NCBI RefSeq assembly: GCF_963678635.1
Contig: NC_087062.1
Location: 15,861,789-15,925,788 of the forward strand
Length of the DNA: 64,000 nt
Source: Symsagittifera roscoffensis
Lineage: Eukaryota; Xenacoelomorpha; Acoela; Convolutidae
Direction of reading: 5' to 3'
Shown: piece by piece, positions 19,848-29,983 of the stretch
Numbering within the stretch: the first letter of the stretch is position 1
Layout of the letters: every line of letters starts with the position of its first letter
Position numbers and translations under genes: made by a program
The notes under the pieces: generated by a model
Databases searched by the model: none
Seen by the model: the letters and a program-made list of their open reading frames with translations, nothing else
Told to the model about the DNA's origin: nothing

Positions 19848-20232
19848 CTTCTTGCAAATTTGATTTTATTATCGATCCGATTATTTGAAATCAAATGAGA
19901 GATTAACGATCAATCAGGATCTAGAAAAGAGGTCACGAATATCTCATTAGTCAATTCTACACTAGTTTTGTATTTAAAATTATTTAAAACAGTCAGATAA
20001 AAAGATTTTGATATTAAAATTTATTAAAATCAATCAGATTCTAAAATTTTGGGATTCGACCTAATATTGGACAGTCCAAACTCTGGATCTATTCCTAAGA
20101 TCGTCATTCAGTTGTTCATGGTCACTAACTCCTTCTTACCCAAAGTCTTAATAAAAAACACATAACATGCATAACACACGTCTAACACACAACACACCTT
20201 TAGTATGACGCCCTCCTGCATGCCACCTAAAC
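19848..20232 (-). promoter_or_regulatory. Intergenic region between pol tail and ORF A
   Basis: AT-rich noncoding stretch before ORF A. It contains the perfect palindrome TTGGACAGTCCAA at 20067-20079, about 220 bp upstream of the ORF A start. It shares the GGAC-W-GTCC core with the sites in the leader and 3' UTR. A role as an internal promoter for ORFs A-D is a guess from position. Confidence 0.4.
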
Positions 20233-21066
20233 TCAGTCTATACTTAAGTAATATTTCTTATGTAAGTACACATGTATATTAGTATTAGAGAAGATTACGT
20301 GTATCAGTGCGTACAGCTCCCGTGGATGCAGTCGTCCTCTGTTTGGATCGTTTGCTGGAAGCGAAAGCTCCTTCATTTCCCTTTCCACGAAGAAGTCTCT
20401 CAATCTCGTCAAGGACAAGACTAGGTTTTCCGGGTCCACGTGCCGCTTCTCCGTCGCCTTCGTCACCAAGAAGCATAAGTACTCTCCGGGTATCTGTCCG
20501 CCCCTTTTTCCTGGTCTTTGCTTCCAAAGGAATTCTATGTTTTTATATTATCTCCTGAAATCTGCTGCTAACGCTGTCTTAAAACTCATGTCTGCTGTGA
20601 TTGCTATCGCACATGTTTTTTTTGTGAGTATGAGATTGCTTTCTGTTATTATTATGCTACTCGAAAATTCATTTGGTAAGTTAAAATATGACTCAACTAC
20701 CCTCCCTGTGTCCGGTTTCTTAGAGTCCTCGCCTGTTTCTGCTTCTAAATCTCCTGTCTCTCTTGCTATTCTTAATTTTTTTATTAACAAATTTTCAGTG
20801 TGGGTAAGTCCTACCCCCACTCCCCGGACAAAAATATCCATCAACCTCCCCGTCGATCGCATACCGGATATCAAGTCGAGATTGGAAGGCGGAATGAGTA
20901 GTCACCCTTCCTGGGCAGCCCAGGAAGGATCTTCTTGTTCGGTTTTCCTGTATTTCATGCTTTCACGATCTACATCTTGAATCGTGACACTGGTCTCCTT
21001 TGGGTCCGACGTCATTCCGTTCAACCACTCCAAGACACGCAGATTCGTCAATTCTTGTTCGTAGGA
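20233..21066 (-). pseudogene. pol C-terminal tail, interrupted by stops
   Basis: The frame of the integrase C-terminus (21627-21067) continues in phase through this region with isolated stops: TAA at 21069-21067, TGA at 20904-20902 followed by CTA, and TAA at 20550-20548. Segments between stops look coding (charged, mixed composition). No integrase, chromodomain or envelope motif is recognised. The purine-rich stretch at 20832-20811 (minus strand) resembles the 3' polypurine tract. Confidence 0.35.
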
Positions 21067-21627
21067 TTACTGTTGCTCGTCATCGATTTCCACCTCGGGT
21101 TTCGACCGGTCCTCGATCCATTCCTCGTCGGGATCATCGACTCTGTCAATGTCGTGTGACACAGTTATATCTTCCAGACCTACTACATCTTCCACTATCT
21201 TCTTTAGATCTATCCTGTCCACTACAAAGTCGTCGCCGTAAGGGTTATATTTCTTCTTGGATCTTGTCCTGTCATTCTGTCGAGTCTGTATCGTGAACGG
21301 AAGATCCGGTTTCAAGTTCTTGGGAACCTCCCTTTGTTCTGGGTCTTGCCAGTCCTCCTCTGCGTATGGTAAGGTTTCGTCATCCGCTTCAATCACTTGT
21401 GGACTTGTTCCTTCCTCTACGACTTCATTCCCATCACTCTTTCCCCTGGTGCCCTTCTCGTTGACCTCACAGGCAGGGTCCATCATCAAGTAATCCCCCT
21501 CTTCCATGTCTGCAGGTATACACCAATCTTCTGTCGATGGGTTGTGTGGCTTAATGTTTTCGTAATCAGCGGCTCGGCCAGTACTCAGTCTGTAAAAGCG
21601 TCCCTCCTGGTCCACCTCCGTAATCAT
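21067..21627 (-). CDS. Integrase C-terminal region and acidic tail, copy M
   Basis: 186 codons continuing the integrase after a frame change near 21627. The start fits a GPFMITEV-type beta-barrel end of gypsy integrases (gag-pol polyprotein C-terminus). The rest is very acidic with a short basic KKKY patch. It follows the second, partly duplicated integrase copy. Confidence 0.5.
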   Translation of the reverse strand: MITEVDQEGRFYRLSTGRAADYENIKPHNPSTEDWCIPADMEEGDYLMMDPACEVNEKGTRGKSDGNEVVEEGTSPQVIEADDETLPYAEEDWQDPEQREVPKNLKPDLPFTIQTRQNDRTRSKKKYNPYGDDFVVDRIDLKKIVEDVVGLEDITVSHDIDRVDDPDEEWIEDRSKPEVEIDDEQQ

Positions 21628-22036
21628 GAACGAACGGTCCCCTCCACTTTTTTAGGAGCTTTTTCGTTCCTTTCGGTGGTATGACGTTCTGAAATATCCA
21701 CACGTAGTCCCCTACCGAATAAGTTTTTGCACCAGCTGCTTTCTTGTCAAATCTTTTCCTCTGCCTTGCCTGTGCCTGCTGAGTATTTCGTCTATATAAG
21801 TCGTTTAACTCCTGTTGACGTCTTATTACATCCCTTACATAGACTTGTGGTGACGTCTTCTTACCCTCATATTCTGGGTAGAAGAAAGTCAAGGGCAAAG
21901 ACTTCTCGTGTCCGGTTAGCATCGTGTGTGGACTAACTCCGGTGGTGGAATGTTGCGTGCTATTATAAGCTCCCATCACTTGTGGAAGGTATCTGTTCCA
22001 ATCGGTCATGTACCTGGAACAATATACCCTCAGCAT
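21566..22036 (-). pseudogene. Duplicated integrase C-terminal segment
   Basis: Near-repeat of the last ~150 residues of the integrase ORF (22128-23072). DNA from about 21590 to 22046 repeats 22075-22521 in tandem with a ~485-bp spacing, leaving a second copy of the region from the conserved MLRVYC to the KKLLKK stretch. The duplication is inside the pol gene and disrupts it. Confidence 0.7.
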
Positions 22037-22127
22037 CGATACTAACGTTCCTTTCGGTGGTTCAGCGTCTCATAAGTCTGTAAAAGCGTCCCTCCTGGTG
22101 CACCTCCGTAATCATGAAGGGTCCCCT

Positions 22128-23072
22128 CTACTTTTTTAGGAGCTTTTTCGTTCCTGTCAGTGGTATGTTGTTCTGAAATACCCATACGTAGTCCCCTACC
22201 GAATAAGTTTTTGCACCAGCTGTTTTCTTGTCAAATCTTTTCCTCTGCCTTGCCTGTGCCTGCTGAGTATTTTGTCCATATAAGTCGTTTAACTCCTGTT
22301 GACGTCTTATTACATCCCTTACATAGACCTGTGGTGACGTCTTCTTACCCTCAAACTCTGGGTAGAAGAAAGTCAAGGGCAAAGACTTCTCGTGTCCGGT
22401 TAGCATCGTGTGTGAACTAACTCCGGTGGTGGAATGTTGCGTGCTATTATAAGCTCCCATCACTTGTGGAAGGTATCTCTCCCAATCGGTCATGTAACTG
22501 GAACAATATACCCTCAGCATCGATATTAACGTTCGATTCTGCCTTTCCACTAAGCCATTCGCCTGGGGATGGTATGTCGTGGAGTGAGCTTGAGCAACCT
22601 GCGAGCGTCTCATAAGCTCTTTCGTGAGTTCCCTCACAAAAGCTGTTCCATTATCCGATTGAAATGTCATCGGACAACCATGTCTCGCTATCCACGTATT
22701 GATCAGGTGATCGCATGTCTCTTCCGCTGAGGCAGTTATGCAGGGCACGGCCTCTGCATACTTCGTGAAGTGATCTATCATGACCAAGACTTGATTACAA
22801 CCACTGTCTGTCATGATTATCTTTTGGTGATCTATCTGCACCACCTCGTTGAATTCAGACGACTCAATCGACTGCAAAGAAAATCGCAAATTCCTTGGAT
22901 CCTTGACCTGTTGGCATGACAGACATGCTGTTACCCACTTCTCACATGCCTTTTTCATTCCAGGCCAATCAAAGCGCTTCAGGATCCTCTGATATACTTT
23001 GTCGATTCCCTGATAGCCCATCTGATCATGCGACCTGAATAAAAGTTTTGTTTGATAGAGTTGCGGCAACAC
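22128..23072 (-). CDS. Integrase core of copy M
   Basis: Contains the end of the HHCC zinc-binding region (ACLSCQQ) and the DDE catalytic core: Asp in QIDHQKI, Asp in SDNGTAF and Glu in GLVERQNR, in the order and spacing of Ty3/gypsy integrases. This enzyme inserts reverse-transcribed DNA into the host genome. It lies directly downstream of RNase H, as expected for the gypsy order. The open frame ends at the tandem-duplication boundary. Confidence 0.85.
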   Translation of the reverse strand: MLPQLYQTKLLFRSHDQMGYQGIDKVYQRILKRFDWPGMKKACEKWVTACLSCQQVKDPRNLRFSLQSIESSEFNEVVQIDHQKIIMTDSGCNQVLVMIDHFTKYAEAVPCITASAEETCDHLINTWIARHGCPMTFQSDNGTAFVRELTKELMRRSQVAQAHSTTYHPQANGLVERQNRTLISMLRVYCSSYMTDWERYLPQVMGAYNSTQHSTTGVSSHTMLTGHEKSLPLTFFYPEFEGKKTSPQVYVRDVIRRQQELNDLYGQNTQQAQARQRKRFDKKTAGAKTYSVGDYVWVFQNNIPLTGTKKLLKK

Positions 23073-23315
23073 TATCGCATTGTGTTTGTACAGGACTTTG
23101 TCCCCTTCTCATCTCATGCAGGCCATTATCCCGTCCTTGTTCAGATATAACCTTCCTTCTTTCTGCATAAAGTACTGTCTCAGAATACGGTAACTGTCTT
23201 CTTCCAGGTCTCCTGTGTCCGGAGCACCATTTTCGATCCACCTTTTCAGGTTGCTTGTCATGCGGTCATTTCTCTGCGCTCTTGGTAGGTCCGAGAGTCT
23301 GTATCTCGCCTTCAA
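23026..23315 (-). pseudogene. Integrase N-terminal/linker fragment
   Basis: Two overlapping short frames connect the RNase H ORF with the integrase core. The sequence has the YRILRQYFMQKEGRLYL-like pattern that precedes the integrase zinc domain in gypsy pol. Small indels break the frame twice. Confidence 0.5.
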
Positions 23316-25049
23316 TTACGTCTTCATGACCCTCATCTGACTATTCAGCTCATTGGGCTGATGCGTGTCTTCTTCCATCTTAACGCACCAAATCTTCGAC
23401 AACGGCTGTGTTTCTTGTTCGAACGGCTGAAGATCAGTCCTGACTACCTCATTTTGTGGCAACAGACTTATCGAACGTTTCGATACCGCTATTGTTTCCA
23501 GATCATCCGCTGCGTTATGAAAGACTCTCTCACCTGGTATGAGGTAGCAATCACTGTCAGGGTCTTGATATACCTCCCTGTCCAGATTCCTTGCTCCAGT
23601 ATCCACTAGCAGCGCGTGGATCGCTAGCTCTGACAGTTCCGATCCTGAGCTCGAGTTCCTGTCTGAGTAGGTGTCGACTCCTGAGTTCCAGGAGTTGTCA
23701 TCTATTGAAGAGTCTGCGATAGAGCACGTCCCCTCCTCCAGATCAGTTCTGTGCCTTCTTCGCATCCATCTGAACTCCCCGGACAAAACTCTATTCTCCA
23801 GGTCCTGTTTCTCATCAGGAACTTTTTCATCTACATCAGACTCCCAGGACAAACTTCCTTGTCCCGGGTGTTGATCTTGAAATCGCCGGTTCTCCTCACC
23901 GTCCGTCTCCCCGGACAAACAATCTTGTACCAGTTTTCGTTCAACCTTCTCACTTTCTTTCTCCTGGTCCTCAAAGGTAACGGTTTTCTTTTGCGTTTCG
24001 TTTCCCTGTTCTTTCCGATCGTATGAAGTACTGGTTAAAACCTCGTGGGGTATTGAGGATACTAGTTGCTGAACTATTGTCCTACAACCCCTCTCGTTTT
24101 CTTTGTGTTGTCGTCTGGACGGCATGATCTTCACCTTCTCACTGACTGTCAGTGATGCCACTGCTGCTGCCCGTTCGGGGTAATCTCTGGTCACTTCTCT
24201 CTCTAACAATCCTCCCAGCATCCTCATCACTTGCGGTGTGACCTGCACCGTTTTATCCAATAAGGAGAGGCTATTAATGTTCATGCGAGAGAGCTCCTGC
24301 TGGACCAGGTTCGAGCGCAGCAACAGGTCCAAGGGCACCGGGTCCTTCTGGGATAGAACTTTTATCTCGGCTGCTTTCTCTACAGATAATTCGGGATGTC
24401 CCGGGGTTGGATGTCCAGACTTATCCAACCATCTCGTCAGGGGAAGCGCTTCGTAAGTTTCTTTATCCAAAAACGAGAATCCTTCCTTGATTTTTGGCTG
24501 ATTGGCTTGCTTCTGTTCCAATCTTTCATAGAACTTGGTTTTCTTGCTGAGGCTATCAGCATTCTGGTGTTTGTCTCGCATCCTGTGCTCGATTATCATG
24601 TGATAGCCATCTAATCTCACTATCCATCTTCCAAAATAACTCTGATCCATCGAGTATGACTTCAACCAGGATAACGCCCTGTCGTCCACGAATAACTTAA
24701 AGGGAGCGCTCCCCAAGTATGCGCGGTACTTTTCCACAAATGTGACTACTGCAAACATTTCTGCCTTTGGTGCACCATATTTCATCTCAGTGTCACTTAA
24801 CACCTTACTGCCATATGCAATGGGAGGGAGAACGGTTCTGCCATTCCACTCCTGCTCCTGATGCAGTATTCCCGAGATGGCTACTACTGATGCGTCTGTG
24901 TCAAGAACATACATGCCTTTTTCAGTAGGCATGCCTAGCACTGGCGCTTCGCACAGTTCCCGCTTTATGTTCTCAAAGGCCGTTTGAGCTTCATCGCTCC
25001 ATTCGAACTTCTTTCCTTTGTTGCGCATCAGCTTCTGCATCGGATACAC
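23316..25049 (-). CDS. RNase H domain plus long acidic linker, copy M
   Basis: The first ~200 residues are a gypsy RNase H with tether: FEWSDEAQTAFENIK, the VLDTDAS catalytic Asp motif, the GAPKAEMFAVV helix and HQNADSLSK. RNase H removes the RNA strand during reverse transcription. The following ~370 residues are unusually long for this position, acidic and Ser-rich, and contain a repeated L-S-G/W-E peptide. That peptide is encoded by TGTCCGGGGAG, the sequence also found at the 3' polypurine tract. A frame change at 25050 separates it from RT. Confidence 0.8.
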   Translation of the reverse strand: MYPMQKLMRNKGKKFEWSDEAQTAFENIKRELCEAPVLGMPTEKGMYVLDTDASVVAISGILHQEQEWNGRTVLPPIAYGSKVLSDTEMKYGAPKAEMFAVVTFVEKYRAYLGSAPFKLFVDDRALSWLKSYSMDQSYFGRWIVRLDGYHMIIEHRMRDKHQNADSLSKKTKFYERLEQKQANQPKIKEGFSFLDKETYEALPLTRWLDKSGHPTPGHPELSVEKAAEIKVLSQKDPVPLDLLLRSNLVQQELSRMNINSLSLLDKTVQVTPQVMRMLGGLLEREVTRDYPERAAAVASLTVSEKVKIMPSRRQHKENERGCRTIVQQLVSSIPHEVLTSTSYDRKEQGNETQKKTVTFEDQEKESEKVERKLVQDCLSGETDGEENRRFQDQHPGQGSLSWESDVDEKVPDEKQDLENRVLSGEFRWMRRRHRTDLEEGTCSIADSSIDDNSWNSGVDTYSDRNSSSGSELSELAIHALLVDTGARNLDREVYQDPDSDCYLIPGERVFHNAADDLETIAVSKRSISLLPQNEVVRTDLQPFEQETQPLSKIWCVKMEEDTHQPNELNSQMRVMKT

Positions 25050-25050
25050 C

Positions 25051-26043
25051 TTATCCTTTTATGAAGTCACGGTAATAATTGGCAAATCCTAGGAAGCTCA
25101 AGAGCTGTGTGTCTGTTCTGGGAGCCTTCCATGTTAACACAGCTTCTACTGCTTCCGGGTCCGGCCTCACACCATGTCTGTCCACCATTCTTCCCAGATA
25201 CCTGATCGAATCCCTCAGGATCTCGCATTTCGATGGTTTGCATTTTAAGCCTGTTCTCTTCATGCAATCAAAGACCTCACCGAGCCGATCAATGTGGTCT
25301 TCCAGGGTTGGTGTTGCTATGACCACGTCATCCACGTAACACATCACAAGATTCCCGTACTTCTTCGTCACTCTGGTCAAAGCCTGAGCCATCAGTCTTT
25401 GAAAAGTGGCCGTTGCGTTGCACAAGCCAAAGGGCATCCTCTTCCACTGGTACAATCCCAACTCGCATGCGAATCCGGTCTTTTCTCTATCCTTCTTACG
25501 CAGAGGGACCTGCCAGAAGGCAGAACCCAAGTCCAATGCCGTGAAGAACTTGGCATCGCCAAGTTTAGAGAGCCTCTCGTCTATCCGCGGTATCGGGTAC
25601 GCATCTTTTATTGTTACCGCGTTCAAGTAGCGAAAGTCGCAACAAAACGTAAGATGCCCCCTTTCTTTTTCGCCATTACTACCCCCGCAAGCCCATGGCG
25701 ATTTCGAGGGTTCTATCATGTCGTAATCGAGCAACATTTCTATTTCCGCTCGGCACGCTTCCGATTTATGTGGCGTCACTCGTCTTGCGCCTTCCCTGTG
25801 GGGAACGGCGCCTTCCTCAAGTTCGATTTTGTGCTCGACGAAGTTACAGCAACCGATATCCGCCTTATGTTTTGAAAATACATCCGCGTTCCAATTTAAA
25901 ACCGCCCGCAATGATTCAAAATCTCCCTCAGCTATTTTCCCTTTTAAGTGTTCTACTTCTGGCAAAACCGGTTTGTCAGTTTCTAGTTCATATGACAAGG
26001 GGCGTTCCGGAAATTTCGAGCAGCTCGACAAACCGTAGTCCAT
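25051..26043 (-). CDS. Reverse transcriptase of copy M (Ty3/gypsy)
   Basis: 330 codons with the canonical gypsy RT motifs: FCCDFRYLNAVTIKDAYPIP (motif region 1-2), ALDLGSAFWQVPL (catalytic Asp), MPFGLCNATATFQRLM and CYVDDVVI with the YVDD catalytic pair, then the thumb region ending in FLGFANYYRDF. It copies element RNA into DNA. The only break is at its 3' end, before RNase H. Confidence 0.9.
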   Translation of the reverse strand: MDYGLSSCSKFPERPLSYELETDKPVLPEVEHLKGKIAEGDFESLRAVLNWNADVFSKHKADIGCCNFVEHKIELEEGAVPHREGARRVTPHKSEACRAEIEMLLDYDMIEPSKSPWACGGSNGEKERGHLTFCCDFRYLNAVTIKDAYPIPRIDERLSKLGDAKFFTALDLGSAFWQVPLRKKDREKTGFACELGLYQWKRMPFGLCNATATFQRLMAQALTRVTKKYGNLVMCYVDDVVIATPTLEDHIDRLGEVFDCMKRTGLKCKPSKCEILRDSIRYLGRMVDRHGVRPDPEAVEAVLTWKAPRTDTQLLSFLGFANYYRDFIKG

Positions 26044-26190
26044 TTCGAACTTTAGTCAAAACAGTTTATGAATAGATTTTAATTCTTTAATCCTTTTTAA
26101 AATTTTATCTTTATCTTTATTGGCATGATAAGGACAGTCTTTCACACTAAATTTTGTGTCTCTTCATAGTCAGTCCTCATCGGCAAAGCG

Positions 26191-26931
26191 TTACCAAGTA
26201 TTTCCACGATAGATTGAAAGCGTGGTGTCCAGTGTGTTTAATAACACACTGACACACAGTCCGTTTCGAGTTACCGAAAAGCTCCGGCCTAAAATCGCTG
26301 AACTTTGTATATTTGGATTTGGTACCAAACAAACCTGTTTACTATCACTTAACGAATTTAAACTTTTCATTCTAAAAATTGCTACTACTGCTTGTCTCGG
26401 CTGTAATTTTACCTTTCTATCTAAAAAGATTGGTATCTTACTTTCATCTGTTATTATTCTTTTAATTGGTTTCTTAACATACTTCCGGTCCGGGTTCCTA
26501 ATTCTTATTAGACCGTTGTTCAAGTCAACCATCACGTCGAAATTCCTGACAAAATCTCTGCCAAAGATGAATTGGTCGGGGTCATCCAGATTCTCCACTA
26601 CTAGGAAGCTCATCCAAAGATCCCGTCCTCCCATGTGGAGGACCGTTTTTGGTGTTCTTCCGGCTACGTAAATTGCTCCTCGATTGGTCGCGGCCAGTCG
26701 GAGATTCGTCGGAATTAGATCTTCCCTCGTGAAGCCCATTCTTTCTCAAGTCTTTATTGGCATCACACTCACTACCGCTCCTGTGTCCAGAAGCCCCGTG
26801 ACTCCGATTTTCTTTCCGTTGTTGCCGAGCAGATGTGCAGTCACATCTACTTCGTATCCAATGTGAACCGCGTCTTGCTCCATCATGGCGTCACGGCCTA
26901 TCCTACGGAGTTTGAGTTCTTCTTCACCCAA
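26191..26931 (-). pseudogene. Aspartic protease region, copy M (two frames)
   Basis: The frame 26931-26746 contains the retropepsin active-site sequence LLDTGAVVSVMP (D-T-G-A). The frame 26739-26191 continues with IFGRDFVRNFDVMVDL, typical of the C-terminal half of the same domain (a G-R-D motif after a hydrophobic strand). A frame break lies at ~26740. The protease would process Gag-Pol. Parts of this region are duplicated in the mosaic at 27.0-27.8 kb. Confidence 0.75.
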
Positions 26932-26949
26932 TAAGATCTGTCCTATTTG

Positions 26950-27800
26950 GTCACTGGTTTTGTCACATATGTCCTAGTGTAGATGCTAATTCCTTCCACA
27001 TTCAGCATCACTTGATACTTGATTTTGTGCTCGATCGCCAAGTTTAGAGAGGCTCTCGTCTATCCGCGGTATAGGGTACGCATTTCTTTTTATCTTTATT
27101 GGCATGATAAGGACAGTCTTTCACACTATATCTCTTCAAGTTTTGTGTCTCTTAATACTTCAAGGGACGATATGGACAAGAGGCGCTCTTGTGCAAATTG
27201 CAGTTCGACGGACCATCATGTGTCAGCATGCCCAACTTACAAACAGGGCATGAAAGCAATAAGCGTTAGCTTCGAGCAGATGTGCAGTCACATCTGCTTC
27301 GTATCCAAAGTGAACCGCGTCTTGCTCCATCATGGCGTCATGGCCTATCCTACGGACTTTGAGTTCTTCTACACCCAAATAGATCTGTCCTATTTGGTCA
27401 CTGTGTTTTGTCACATTTGTCCTAGTGTAGATGCTAATTCCATCCACCTTCAGCATCACTTGATACTTGATTTCGTGCTCGATCGCCAAGTTTAGAGAGG
27501 CTCTCGTATGAGATCGAACAAAACGTGATGATTTCGACCTGCCTCAGATCACAGTCATCCGCCGCAGTCACCGGTTCCGGTTCACATATCTCTTCCGTTA
27601 CCGCCTGCATCTTCTTCGTTGCCAGCTCTTGCGGTTTCTTTTCAGCCCGGCTCCGCTTCACTCAATAGGCGAGCCTTGCTGGCTTTTGGACGGGATCTTT
27701 GGATGAGCTTCCTAGTTGTGGAGAATCTGGATGACTCCGACCAAATCATCTTGGTCAGAGATTTTGTCAGGAATTTCGACGTGATGATTGACTTTCATGC
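26950..27800. repeat. Mosaic of copied gag/pro/RT pieces
   Basis: About 850 bp between gag and protease is built from fragments of the same element. 27030-27085 repeats part of RT (25558-25613). 27086-27125 repeats 26108-26150. 27168-27272 is an inverted copy of the gag zinc-knuckle region (28515-28625). 27276-27485 repeats 26830-27035. 27550-27690 repeats 28195-28333. 27688-27800 is an inverted copy of protease (26525-26632). Copied pieces differ slightly from their sources. Confidence 0.75.
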
Positions 27801-28459
27801 CCCGTTGTTAGTAGTGCTCGCATAGCTCCTGACTCAGTGCGTGGCTCCACCTGCCTCAGATAATCTGCATATGTGTCCAAATGCATCAAAGTGAACTCTG
27901 ATGGTTCACTCAGATTTCTGAATACCTGGTGTCCCGCTACCGAGGTTATTGATTGTATTTTGCTTCCTTGTGGCACCATACCGAACCTCTGCCCGGAGAT
28001 CACATTCAGTTTCATGCTCAAACTACTTGGTGCTTTCGTTTTTTCGACCTCTGCGGCCTCGAAGGCGTTTAGTTTTTCCTGTAATTTCTCATTATCCAAT
28101 TCGAGCTTCACCTTTTGTTCGATCTCCTTCTTCACCAATTCCTGCTGGACTCTATTTAGAGCATCCCTCGCGGCTGCCCTATAATCAATCTTGAAGTCAT
28201 CCGCCGCAGTCACCGGTTCCGGTTCACATGTCTCTTCCGTTACCGCCTGCATCTTCTTCGTTGCCAGCTCTTGCGGTTTTTCTTTTCTGCGCGGCTCCGT
28301 TTCACTCAATAGGCGAGCCTTGCTGGCTTTCACACCCGATAAAGCTTCCTCATGCCTTGGATGCTTGATGTCTGCTACAGCATCCCAGAATTGCGGACAA
28401 TCCGTTTGAAAATGAGCTTCCAAGTTGCAAAAGAAACACCTCGGGCCCAATTTTTGCAA
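27767..28459 (-). pseudogene. Gag C-terminal part with second zinc knuckle
   Basis: Begins with a CCHC knuckle (C-FF-C-NLEA-H-FQTD-C), followed by a Lys/Glu-rich helical region and a segment leading into protease. It is shifted by one frame relative to the preceding gag piece. The two knuckles in tandem are the nucleic-acid binding part of Gag. Confidence 0.65.
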
Positions 28460-28988
28460 TTACTCCTCTCATGAAATCTTCATGGTCGACTTCTGACGCA
28501 TCTTCGTCCTCGAAGCTAAAGCCTATTGCTTTCATGCGCTGTTTGTAAGTTGGGCATGCTGACACATGATGGTCTGTCGAATTGCAATTTGCACAAGAGC
28601 GCCTCTTGTCCATATCGTCCCTTGTTTTATACCAGTTGTTCCCTTGGTTTGCTGGTTCGTTGTTAAAATTGCCAAAATTGTTCTTGTAATATCCAGATCT
28701 CGATGGAGGCTTCAGCAAAAGATATTCTTTTGACTTGAGTCTCAACTCCTCTGTTGTTGGCGCATTGGTTGAGAGTGGTGTGTAATGTGTTGCTAACCTT
28801 GTTCGAAGTTCATCATTCTTCGCACCATCGATGAGTTTTGAGGCTACTGCCAGGTTCATCCTTCTGTTTGACTCAACTGGTTGGCTACGCCTTCTCAGCA
28901 TCTCCAAATTGTCTAGAAACTTGTCTATCGTCTCATCTTCTTGTTGCCTCCGTTTCTCGAAGCGCATCATTGCTTTGTGTCCCTGCAC
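28350..28988 (-). CDS. Gag central part with first zinc knuckle
   Basis: 212 codons: helical capsid-like C-terminal region (the DETIDKFLDNLEMLRRRS pattern is typical of retrotransposon Gag), a linker, then a CCHC knuckle (C-AN-C-NSTD-H-HVSA-C). The frame breaks before the second knuckle near 28460. Confidence 0.7.
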   Translation of the reverse strand: MQGHKAMMRFEKRRQQEDETIDKFLDNLEMLRRRSQPVESNRRMNLAVASKLIDGAKNDELRTRLATHYTPLSTNAPTTEELRLKSKEYLLLKPPSRSGYYKNNFGNFNNEPANQGNNWYKTRDDMDKRRSCANCNSTDHHVSACPTYKQRMKAIGFSFEDEDASEVDHEDFMRGVIAKIGPEVFLLQLGSSFSNGLSAILGCCSRHQASKA

Positions 28989-29902
28989 CCAAGAGCCAAA
29001 AAGATTAACAAGATTTCAAACATTTTCTCATCAGTGTCCCGTTGGTACTGCTTTTTGGCCAGCACGCAGTTCACAAGTTTTTGCCATCGCAAGTTACTGG
29101 TAAGCGCACTGCATTCTTGCCTTTCTGACAAGTCCTCTTCCTCGAAATGCACTTTCATCACTTCTATCCAGGTATCAAAATAGCCATCAGATTCGTCTTT
29201 GTAGCATCTTGGTTTCTTGAAAAACCTTCTGAACTTTTCGCTACGTTCTTTGGTTCTAGATAAACTCGTAAGGAATGTCTCCAAAGACCTGTTCTGAGGT
29301 TCAAAGTGCGTGGCCATTGATGAAGCATCTCTTGAATGCCCCTCCTGAATATCATTGCCCCCTGATAAGGGTTCTGTACTTGAAACCTCCCTTCCCTCCG
29401 AATCGCTCGGATTGTTTCTTCCTTGGCTCGCATGACTCCTCCCTGAGCTCGCATGACTCCTGTTCCTGTAATCACCTCTCCCAGTCGCATGTGTGCCTTG
29501 CATCGGTCGTTCGTTTGAGGTCTGTCTGTTGCTAGTTGAACTTCCTCTGATATTTGGGCCCCATGTTCCCTTATCACCTGTGGCATAGCCTGATGAACTG
29601 CCTCTACCTCTAGTGGATCCATATTTCCTTCTCCTATTTTGTTGGTCATTGAAGTTCACCCTCGGCTCACTGCTGGGTCCTCCCGAGTTCGGTTCCCCAT
29701 CTTTTGGTCCACTCCTGCTGCCTAGTAGCCCGTCCAACCTATCCATGATAGCCTGAGTTCGCCTCTCCATCATCACATCTATCTTTGAGTCAAGAGTCCC
29801 AAGAGTCTGCTCTTGTTGAATTCTCCACTTCTCCATGTCGTCTCTCAATCGTGACTTTCTTTGTTCCGCTTCCTTTGTCATTCGCGACAAGTTCTTCGTC
29901 AA
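28967..29902 (-). CDS. Gag N-terminal/capsid part, copy M
   Basis: 311 codons. The N-terminal ~200 residues are Arg/Ser/Gly rich and probably disordered. The C-terminal ~100 match the retrotransposon Gag layout (a PRCYKDESDGYFDTWIEVM region, then helices). The frame shifts by one near 28980 and continues in 28988-28350. Upstream the same frame reaches back through a single TAA to 30358. Confidence 0.6.
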   Translation of the reverse strand: MTKNLSRMTKEAEQRKSRLRDDMEKWRIQQEQTLGTLDSKIDVMMERRTQAIMDRLDGLLGSRSGPKDGEPNSGGPSSEPRVNFNDQQNRRRKYGSTRGRGSSSGYATGDKGTWGPNIRGSSTSNRQTSNERPMQGTHATGRGDYRNRSHASSGRSHASQGRNNPSDSEGREVSSTEPLSGGNDIQEGHSRDASSMATHFEPQNRSLETFLTSLSRTKERSEKFRRFFKKPRCYKDESDGYFDTWIEVMKVHFEEEDLSERQECSALTSNLRWQKLVNCVLAKKQYQRDTDEKMFEILLIFLALGCRDTKQ

Positions 29903-29983
29903 GTGTTCATCCGTTATTTCCTTCGAGCGTTTTTCGCTTCTACCAACTTCTTGTTTATTGCGGTTTATTTCTTCCCGCAGGTT

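Noticed and set aside
9488-20232. Classical retroviral env glycoprotein in the ORF A-D block
   Set aside because: No signal peptide, cleavage site or convincing transmembrane helix is visible in A, B, C or D. Position alone is not enough.
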